From the NCBI GenBank assembly GCA_938015405.1, contig CALLPZ010000299.1, positions 1 to 17,802 on the forward strand: a stretch of DNA of 17,802 nt. The letters are read 5' to 3'. Source of the stretch: an uncultured Pseudanabaenaceae cyanobacterium. Its GTDB lineage: Bacteria; Cyanobacteriota; Cyanobacteriia; PCC-9006; JAAUQQ01. The notes under the pieces are model-generated. The model had not been told where the DNA came from. It worked only from the letters and a program-made list of their open reading frames with translations, and made no database searches. Of this stretch, positions 1 through 6,772 are shown piece by piece (the stretch's first letter is position 1; each line of letters begins with the position of its first letter). The position numbers and the translations under genes were made by a program.

Positions 1-2148
1 ACAGGGAGACTTTACATTGAGCATTGTGTCCAAAAGGAGTTTCCAGAACATCTTGACCTCGTTAAAATGCAGGCCGAGAGCTATTTGGGAATTTCCCTCA
101 ATGATGATAATGGTCAAGCAATTGGAAATTTGTGTCTGTTGAGTAAACAACCCATACAAGACCTCCAGCATGCAGAGCAAATCTTGCAAGTCTTCGCAGC
201 TCGAGCCTCCGTAGAACTGGAACGCCAGCGCTCTAATACTGCTTTAGAAGAGTTGAATAAGGCACTCGAAAGCAAAGTTGAATTTAGAACGTCAGAGCTC
301 AAGCTTGGAAAAGATACGATTCGCCAACATGCTGTACGTGAAAAGCTAATACGAGTCATTTCCCAGCGTATTCGACAATCTCTCGATATCGATATTATCT
401 TTAAAACAGCTTGCCATGAGGTCAGGAAAGTCCTTCGTGCTGACCGAGTTGGTATCTTTCAGTTTCATCCGAATTCTGATCAGAGTTTAGGTAATTTCGT
501 AGCAGAATCTGTTGCAAAAGGATTCACCTCACTTTTGAATCGAGAGGTACGAGAAAATACCTTTTGTGAAAAGTACTCAACGCTTTATGCCAATGGTCGC
601 TTCTTTGCTACTAATGATGTCTATGTGGATGTTCAAAGCGACTGTCATCGGGAACTTCTGATAGACCTTCAAGTGCGTGCAACCCTAGTTATGCCGCTAC
701 TCTGTAAAGGTGAGTTGTGGGGGTTGTTTTGTATTCATCAATGTGAGTCACCACGAGATTGGCAACAATCTGATATTAACTTTGCTAAACAGCTTGCAAA
801 TCAATTGGCGATCGCCATTCAGCAGGCCAATCTCTTTGAGCAACTACAGCAAGAGCTCTCCGAACGACAGCAAGCTCAAGACAAGCTCACAGAGCGAAAT
901 CTTCAGCTCGGTATCACCAATGAGGAACTCGCTCGAGCAACTCGATTAAAAGACGAGTTCCTCGCCAACATGAGTCATGAGTTGCGGACCCCACTCAATG
1001 CAATTCTAGGAATGTCGGAGTGCCTCAAAGAGAACCTTCTTGGAGAGGTGACGAAAAAGCAACATGATGCCCTCGAAACAATTTATAGCAGTGGCTTTCA
1101 TCTACTTTCATTAATCAATGAAATCCTCGATTTATCCAAGATTCAAGCTGGACAAATCAAACTTCAACTGCAACCTGTTTCAGTTGCTTCCCTGTGTGAT
1201 TCAAGCTTAGTCTTTGTCAAACAACAAGCACTGAAAAAACAAATCTTCCTCAGCGCTGATCTGCCAGAAGATTTATCCCATTTATTTATTCTGGATCAAC
1301 GACGTATTCTTCAATGCCTGATCAATCTGCTCACCAATGCCGTTAAATTTACAAAGGAAGGGGGCTCTGTAACCCTGACGGTCAGCTATACAGCTGCCCC
1401 TGCCTCCCAAGGTGAGCCTAGTCGTAACATTGCTCGCCTCCCAGAGGGGCCAGAAGCTCAGCATCTCCTAGAGTTCTCCATTACTGACACAGGCATAGGG
1501 ATTGCCCCAGAAAATATAGACAAACTCTTTCAACCCTTTATCCAAATTGACAGTGCTCTTAACCGCAAATATGACGGCACAGGACTAGGGCTGGCGCTAG
1601 TCAAACGCATCGTCGAACTCCATGGGGGCAATGTCAGTGTGGAGAGTACATTGGGACAGGGAAGCTGCTTCAAATTTCAACTCCCCTGTAGTGTGGTGGC
1701 CAATACTTTAAATCTCCCCAGTCTTGTGAGCAGCCATCCAGACCTAGGAGTCCCCACAACCATAGACCAGCAATCCTTTCCCCTCATCCTCTTAGCCGAA
1801 GACAACGAAGCTGGGATTAGCACATTCAACATGTTTCTCAGTTCCAAAGGCTATCGTTTAGAAATTGCTCGCAATGGTCTCGAAGCCATTTCCCTTGCCC
1901 AAGCCAAGCATCCAGATTTGATTCTTATGGATATTCAAATGCCTGAAATGGATGGCCTCGAAGCCATGCGGCAAATTCGTCTGGATCCGGAGCTGGCTCA
2001 GGTACCTATCATTGCCCTCACCGCCCTGGCCATGAAGGGAGATCAAGAGCGCTGTCTAGAAGCCGGTGCCAATGACTACCTCAGTAAGCCGGTCAAACTC
2101 ACTCAATTAGTGGGAGCCATCGACAAGTTGCTCATTGCATCTGCTTAA
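1..2148 (+). CDS. Hybrid sensor histidine kinase, GAF-GAF(cyanobacteriochrome-like)-HisKA-HATPase-REC, 5' end cut by window
   Basis: The reading frame is open from base 1, so the first in-frame ATG (67) is internal and the true start lies upstream. Numbered from that Met: the tail of a first GAF domain (to about 50), a short coiled coil, a second GAF domain (about 95-255), another coiled coil, HisKA with the phospho-accepting His304 in MSHELRTPLN, and a HATPase domain with the N box LINLLTNAVKF, G1 DTGIGIAP and G2 GTGLGLALV. A C-terminal receiver follows, with phospho-acceptor Asp622 in LMDIQMPEMDG and the conserved Lys in LSKPV. The second GAF carries the cyanobacteriochrome-type signature VAESV...SLL and Cys193-His194 in DCHRELL, the usual bilin-attachment position. 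All kinase and receiver residues needed for activity are present. It should autophosphorylate on His and pass phosphate to its own receiver. No membrane segment is visible in this part. The output partner is unknown. It converges on the next gene with a 28-bp gap. Confidence 0.93.
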   Translation, partial: TGRLYIEHCVQKEFPEHLDLVKMQAESYLGISLNDDNGQAIGNLCLLSKQPIQDLQHAEQILQVFAARASVELERQRSNTALEELNKALESKVEFRTSELKLGKDTIRQHAVREKLIRVISQRIRQSLDIDIIFKTACHEVRKVLRADRVGIFQFHPNSDQSLGNFVAESVAKGFTSLLNREVRENTFCEKYSTLYANGRFFATNDVYVDVQSDCHRELLIDLQVRATLVMPLLCKGELWGLFCIHQCESPRDWQQSDINFAKQLANQLAIAIQQANLFEQLQQELSERQQAQDKLTERNLQLGITNEELARATRLKDEFLANMSHELRTPLNAILGMSECLKENLLGEVTKKQHDALETIYSSGFHLLSLINEILDLSKIQAGQIKLQLQPVSVASLCDSSLVFVKQQALKKQIFLSADLPEDLSHLFILDQRRILQCLINLLTNAVKFTKEGGSVTLTVSYTAAPASQGEPSRNIARLPEGPEAQHLLEFSITDTGIGIAPENIDKLFQPFIQIDSALNRKYDGTGLGLALVKRIVELHGGNVSVESTLGQGSCFKFQLPCSVVANTLNLPSLVSSHPDLGVPTTIDQQSFPLILLAEDNEAGISTFNMFLSSKGYRLEIARNGLEAISLAQAKHPDLILMDIQMPEMDGLEAMRQIRLDPELAQVPIIALTALAMKGDQERCLEAGANDYLSKPVKLTQLVGAIDKLLIASA

Positions 2149-2176
2149 CTGACATACTGGGCCTCAACTTTTACCC

Positions 2177-3772
2177 CTACTGACCCCATTCCGCTAGCCA
2201 ACCATTGGCCAGGTAACACCATTCCTGTAAATGGAACTCATAGTTCGGGTCACGTCGAGACAGTGGAGCCCGCGCCATGGGAAATGCCAGGCTAAAGCGT
2301 CGATCTACTTCCTGCCAGCTCCTTGACCCTGCCCGTTCATAGCGTTGGGATAAATTCATCTGGCAGGCTGCGATCGCTTTACGACTCACAAATGCTGAGC
2401 CCTTCATCTCCGCATCAGCAGCCTTATTCCTGCCAAACCAACCGTTTCTCTGGCCAACCTCTGCATCCCTAGAAACGGCTTCCCCTAGCAATGGTGCATT
2501 CCTCGCCCGCATCACCTGCCAGCCTCGCACTCCCGCATAGCCTGTGAGCAGCACAAAACCCACAACGAAAAACCCAGTTGCAAAGCGGAAACTTTGCTCT
2601 AAGAGCTTGCCAAAGGCGATCGCCTTCACCTTACCCACGCCGGAATTCACAGCAGCATAGCTAGCTTGAGCTCCTTTTAGCAGCCCCTGACTCGCCTTCT
2701 TGACGACCTCATTCGTGGTTTTAATCACCTCGACCGTAATTGTCACCCCAGGAGCCGATGCAAAGTTCGTCCGCCCGCCAAAACCTGATGCAAAGCTGCG
2801 ACCAAAACCACTGCCCACACTCGCTTCTTTTTCCACGGTCCCCGTTAGCAACAGCGACTGCTTGGGGGTCGGCACTCGCTTCTTTTTGGTCAGGGCGTTC
2901 AACGCTGATTTCACAGCCTTCGCTGAGGGGTAGCGCAGTTCTGGATCCTCTTGGAGCATCCGCTCTAGGATGACAGCAAAGCCAATGCTGACGCCTACAT
3001 ACTTGGCCCAGCGCCAACGCTTCTGCTTCTTGTCGTAGAGCTTGTCTGGATCCGTGCAGCCTGTCAGCATGGCCAACGCCGTCACGGCCAAGCCATAGAG
3101 ATCACCGGAGGGATAAAAGTCCCCCTTTTCGTACTCCGGTGGCTGGAAGCGAGCATCGAGGGATTGCACCTTATGCTTTGGGTTGGGCCGGGAAATCAGC
3201 ACTGCGATTTCTTTGATGTCGCCAAATTTGATAAAAGCAGGCTTACCGTTTTCCCGACTCTGGAGAATTGTGCTGGGCTTCACGTTGCGGTGGAGCATCG
3301 GTGGCTTCTGCTTGTGCAGATAGTCCAGTGCTGGCAGAGCATCCTGCAAAAACGCCACCACCTCCGCTTCTTCATAGGGGCGGCTTTGGATTTGGTCCGA
3401 ATACTTCAATCCCTCAATCCATTCCTGCACCACGACCCAACGGGTAATGCCCCCAGCTTGGCATTCAAAAACTTCGCGGAACTGGGGAATTTGGGGATGA
3501 TCGAGCTGCTGAAGATCATTCACTGCCTCCTGCACTTGCTCCCGCGCCATGGCCAGCTCTTGGGCATTGCGAATGCGAGGTGCAAATTCCGTCAGCACGC
3601 ACCAGCCGCCGTACCACCAGTCCTCAGCCAGGTAGCTGCGGTCATAGAGGGTCCCCCCCAACTGACAAAGGATTTCATAGCGCTTATTCACCGCCGTGCC
3701 CGCAGGCAACTCCAGGGCCACGGGCTGGCGCCGTCGCAATAAGCGGCTGAGTTGTTTGACAAGGGCAGGCAT
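2177..3772 (-). CDS. Ser/Thr protein kinase homologue with degenerate catalytic site (probable pseudokinase), one C-terminal membrane segment
   Basis: The fold is recognisable as a Hanks-type kinase (about residues 30-295 from ATG 3772): a glycine-loop-like LGGTLYDRSYLAED, PPEY after the activation segment, and GDLYGLAVTALAMLTG in subdomain IX. The catalytic residues are replaced. The VAIK lysine is Thr61 (VLTEF), the HRD aspartate is Asn163 (HRNVKPST), the catalytic-loop asparagine is Thr168, and DFG reads KFG (182-184). Phosphotransfer is therefore unlikely; a binding or scaffold role is inferred. After a basic/Gly-Ser linker there is one hydrophobic segment (about 398-418) and a C-terminal region of about 110 residues that I do not recognise. 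An in-frame TTG at 3796 would add eight residues. I prefer ATG 3772 because the added residues show no homology or signal features, but neither start has a convincing ribosome-binding site. It is divergent from the exoprotein gene. Confidence 0.88.
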   Translation of the reverse strand: MPALVKQLSRLLRRRQPVALELPAGTAVNKRYEILCQLGGTLYDRSYLAEDWWYGGWCVLTEFAPRIRNAQELAMAREQVQEAVNDLQQLDHPQIPQFREVFECQAGGITRWVVVQEWIEGLKYSDQIQSRPYEEAEVVAFLQDALPALDYLHKQKPPMLHRNVKPSTILQSRENGKPAFIKFGDIKEIAVLISRPNPKHKVQSLDARFQPPEYEKGDFYPSGDLYGLAVTALAMLTGCTDPDKLYDKKQKRWRWAKYVGVSIGFAVILERMLQEDPELRYPSAKAVKSALNALTKKKRVPTPKQSLLLTGTVEKEASVGSGFGRSFASGFGGRTNFASAPGVTITVEVIKTTNEVVKKASQGLLKGAQASYAAVNSGVGKVKAIAFGKLLEQSFRFATGFFVVGFVLLTGYAGVRGWQVMRARNAPLLGEAVSRDAEVGQRNGWFGRNKAADAEMKGSAFVSRKAIAACQMNLSQRYERAGSRSWQEVDRRFSLAFPMARAPLSRRDPNYEFHLQEWCYLANGWLAEWGQ

Positions 3773-4153
3773 GGGCGAGGTAGGGCAGCCGAGCAAACTC
3801 TTGGGGATATTAACATCCTAATCGGTGATTTTTGGCCTGGGGAGCCCAGCTCGCTAGAGTCCCGCAATCTGGCCGATGTCGAGGATGCATCACAGCTCGG
3901 TTTCTGTCCTACGGAGCCCCCGGTTCAGCCCTTGCCCAGAACTCCAGCTACGCAAGGATTGGCAGATGGATGTTCTCCCAATCGATAATTTTATTAAACC
4001 TTCGAACCAAAAAAACGGTTCGAACAATCTGGCCTAGAACAATGGAGGAAATCGATGGAGACCTATCTTTCCTGGGGTGACTTCTTCTATCCCTGGCGAT
4101 TGGCCTTTTGAGGGATTGGGTCGAGACTCGCTATTCATCTCTTGGTGTAGCTC
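3773..4153. promoter_or_regulatory. Divergent intergenic region (381 bp) between pseudokinase and exoprotein genes
   Basis: This stretch must hold the promoters of both the leftward kinase-like gene and the rightward exoprotein gene. I see no convincing protein gene: the short open frames do not resemble proteins. The one clear structure is the inverted repeat at 4001-4024, next to an AT-rich patch (about 3981-4000). No -35/-10 pair good enough to call was found on either strand. Confidence 0.5.
4001..4024. repeat. Perfect inverted repeat TTCGAACC-N8-GGTTCGAA, candidate operator
   Basis: Two perfect 8-bp arms (4001-4008 and 4017-4024) flank an 8-base spacer that is almost all A. It lies 130 bp upstream of the exoprotein start and about 230 bp from the kinase-like gene, between two genes transcribed away from it. 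A terminator is therefore unlikely and a binding site for a dimeric regulator more natural. Each arm also contains the palindrome TTCGAA. The regulator is unknown. Confidence 0.55.
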
Positions 4154-6772
4154 ATGGGTAACGCAAACTTTGCATCGCAGTTAGGGTTAGTCCGGCCCAA
4201 CCCACTCGGATTGCTTCGCTGGGGCTTCGGGGCGATCGCCCTAGTCTTCACCTTAGAAATTCCCCTTGCTTTGTCGCCCGTAGCCCAGGCTCAATCTATC
4301 CTTCCCGCCAGTGATGGGACCGGCACCCAAGTCCAGCTCCAAGGCAATGAGCTCATTATTCAGGGAGGGAGTCTCTCAGGCGATGGCAGGAACCTCTTCC
4401 ACAGCTTCAACCGCTTCAACGTTGCAGCCGAAGAAATTGCCACCTTCCGCTCCTCGACCGCCATTCAAAACATCATTGGTCGCGTCTTCGGCGGTGAGGC
4501 CAGTCGCATTGATGGTCTGCTCCAAGTCACCCATGGCACCAGTCATCTACTCCTGATCAATCCCGCCGGTATTGTCAGCGGCCTTAACGCCCAAATTTTG
4601 GCTCCCGGAGGCTTCACCGCCACCACTGCAGATCGCATCGGTTTTGGGGATGCCTGGTTGACGAGCACCGCTACCACACCGAAGCTTGATGGCGTCAGCA
4701 ATCTCTTCAGCCTTACCTCCTACGCAGACTTTCGAGGGGCACCCACTGCCTTTGACATGGCTAACGGTGCTCAAGGCGTTGTGCTCAATGAAGGCAACAT
4801 CGTCGTCGATCAGGGCAAGGCCATTCGCCTAGTCGGCAGCCAAGTCATCAATACGGGGCAACTCAGGGCGCCAGGGGGAGAAGTGACGCTCCTGGGCATT
4901 GACGGAGGACAAACGGCCAGATTCCATTCAGATGCCATTGGACTTACGCCTAGCGACGGGGGGCAGGAGGCCTCCGCAGCCCTGAATGTTTCACAGCTAA
5001 TGGGAAATGAGGCAACGCGGCTGGTGTTACAGAATGATCAGGTCCGCCTCGCTGGTACAGCATTGCCCCGTCGGGGGGCTTTCGCTGCGGGAGAGTTGAA
5101 TGTAACTGGGGGGCCGGGCGGGAGAGTGCTTGTTCTGGGCGATCGCGTTGCCCTCCTAGCGGCTGATGTCACGGCCAATGGCGGCAGCACTGTCAATGGC
5201 GGTGGTACGGTCCATATTGGCGGTGCTTTTCGCGGGGGCAATGCGCTGCCAGCAGCTACAACCACCCTTGTAGATGCAACCACAACGCTAAGTGCTGACG
5301 GTGTTGGAAGCGGTGACGGTGGCCAAGTGGTCATCTGGGCCAACGGCAACACCAGCTTCTGGGGAGCAGCCTCTGCCCAAGGTGGTGCAGCAGGCGGCCA
5401 TGGCGGACAAATTGAAATCTCAGGCCTACAAAATCTCCATTTTGAAGGAAGCGCCACAGTGGCTGCTGCCCAGGGAATCCCGGGTAGCATCCTGCTCGAC
5501 CCCAGAAATATCGTCATTCAAAACAGCGCCTCAAGCCCGAATGACAGCCAGCTGTTAGTCGACCAACCCAGCGGAGACCCGGCGGGACAAATCTTGGCGG
5601 CGCAGGAAAGTAATGACACCTTCTTTATTAGCCGACAAAGCCTTGAAGCCCTCAGCGGCAATATCCGCCTAGAGGCCACCGAGAATATCCTGGTGGACAG
5701 TAGCATTGGGGAAATCGAAATCCCCAATGCAGAGCAAATCACCTTCGTTGCGGGGGGAGCATTCATTACAGACCCCAATACTGCAATCCGTAACTTTGAT
5801 AGCGTTGTCACCAGCCGTGAGGGCAACCTAACGATCCAAGCGGGAGAAATTACAGCGGGTAGTTTTAATATGGGCAATGCAGATATCACCCCTGTCAGCG
5901 CTACCGCAGGTGATGTCACGCTGATCGCTACGGGTGATATTGATATACAGCAGGTCGTTGGCCAAACCATCACCCTCAATAGCAGTGACGGCAATATCAG
6001 CCTGTCAGTGGGCGACGGCGATGAGAGCAGTCGAGCGGTGCGGGCTCAAACCGTCAACCTGATTGCTCCCCAGGGCAATATCCTGCTCGACGGCGGCATC
6101 CAAGCCGGTGAAGTCTTGCGGCCCCAACCGGCTCGCATCAACATTGAGGCCCAACAGTTCCAAGCTATTAACCCCTTCACCACAGCGGCCCTAGCGGACA
6201 ATAACCAAACCCTGGTTCCCATGAGCCTCTGGGCGTTCCCAGCCAATATCCCCGGCGACGCCAATATCACAACGCCTCCCAATCCGCTCCCGGAAGGTGC
6301 AGTGAAAGTTCGCTTAGCCGATGGCATTACCAATCGACTAGGCAGCGGCGAAACCCTAATTAGCATTGACCTCCAAGCGGATAGCTTTACCATCGCCGAT
6401 GGCTTAGCACTCGGTGATCGCAGCGGCACCCTTGGCGGCATTGGCCTAGGACTCTCACTCATTCCACCCAATGTGAATCCCCTCGCCCTCAATAACGAAT
6501 TCACCTCCCTAGAACTGCCGACCGACACCGTGGCAGAGCTATTGCTGGATGATAGCGCGATGGTTGCGTCGACAACCTGCATCATCCTTGACGAGCAGGA
6601 CTCCGAAGACCCCATTCTTCAAGCTTTGGCGACCCCCGAAGCCCCCCCAGAAATCACGCCTGAGGATTTAGGCTTAACCTCGAGTGATGTTGTTCCCCAG
6701 TCGGAGGACGATGAAGTATTGCGAGCGGTTCAAGGGGAAGAGAATGATGCGATCGCCTGTGGTCGTGAATAA
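4154..6772 (+). CDS. Filamentous-haemagglutinin-type (TPS/haemagglutination domain) exoprotein
   Basis: 872 residues. A long signal peptide (hydrophobic core about 22-42, likely cleavage after AQA near 47) is followed by a haemagglutination-activity/TPS domain (about 48-300). Family motifs seen are NLFHSFNRFNV, NIIGRVFGGEASRIDGLLQ, LLLINPAGIVSGLNAQIL and GGFTATTADRI. The rest is Gly/Asn/Thr-rich and looks like a beta-helix, including GSILLDPRNIVI near residue 450, then an acidic tail. The family is secreted through the Sec system and then across the outer membrane by a TpsB/FhaC-type pore. The only two cysteines are C809 and C869 near the C-terminus. No in-frame upstream start is possible (TAG at 4148), and no clear Shine-Dalgarno precedes the ATG. 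Its end overlaps the CHAT gene by 29 bp, so the two are probably co-transcribed. The function (adhesion, surface fibre or processed exoprotein) is not determined by sequence. Confidence 0.92.
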   Translation: MGNANFASQLGLVRPNPLGLLRWGFGAIALVFTLEIPLALSPVAQAQSILPASDGTGTQVQLQGNELIIQGGSLSGDGRNLFHSFNRFNVAAEEIATFRSSTAIQNIIGRVFGGEASRIDGLLQVTHGTSHLLLINPAGIVSGLNAQILAPGGFTATTADRIGFGDAWLTSTATTPKLDGVSNLFSLTSYADFRGAPTAFDMANGAQGVVLNEGNIVVDQGKAIRLVGSQVINTGQLRAPGGEVTLLGIDGGQTARFHSDAIGLTPSDGGQEASAALNVSQLMGNEATRLVLQNDQVRLAGTALPRRGAFAAGELNVTGGPGGRVLVLGDRVALLAADVTANGGSTVNGGGTVHIGGAFRGGNALPAATTTLVDATTTLSADGVGSGDGGQVVIWANGNTSFWGAASAQGGAAGGHGGQIEISGLQNLHFEGSATVAAAQGIPGSILLDPRNIVIQNSASSPNDSQLLVDQPSGDPAGQILAAQESNDTFFISRQSLEALSGNIRLEATENILVDSSIGEIEIPNAEQITFVAGGAFITDPNTAIRNFDSVVTSREGNLTIQAGEITAGSFNMGNADITPVSATAGDVTLIATGDIDIQQVVGQTITLNSSDGNISLSVGDGDESSRAVRAQTVNLIAPQGNILLDGGIQAGEVLRPQPARINIEAQQFQAINPFTTAALADNNQTLVPMSLWAFPANIPGDANITTPPNPLPEGAVKVRLADGITNRLGSGETLISIDLQADSFTIADGLALGDRSGTLGGIGLGLSLIPPNVNPLALNNEFTSLELPTDTVAELLLDDSAMVASTTCIILDEQDSEDPILQALATPEAPPEITPEDLGLTSSDVVPQSEDDEVLRAVQGEENDAIACGRE

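Noticed and set aside
3164..3742. 192-codon plus-strand frame opposite the pseudokinase gene
   Set aside because: The minus-strand product has an unmistakable kinase fold; the plus-strand frame has no recognisable motif.
4042..4080. 12-codon frame upstream of the exoprotein as a leader peptide
   Set aside because: No ribosome site, no regulatory codon run and no attenuator structure after it.
5038..6615. Three long minus-strand open frames (about 158-189 codons) antisense to the exoprotein gene
   Set aside because: They mirror a plus-strand gene with clear haemagglutination-domain motifs. Their products are Pro/Ser/Arg/Leu-rich without recognisable domains, as expected of antisense frames in GC-rich coding DNA.
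6684..6743. Earlier ATG (6684) as the start of the CHAT protein
   Set aside because: The extra 20 residues overlap the exoprotein gene further and push the hydrophobic signal segment deeper. The ribosome-site-like AAGGGGAAGAG fits ATG 6744.
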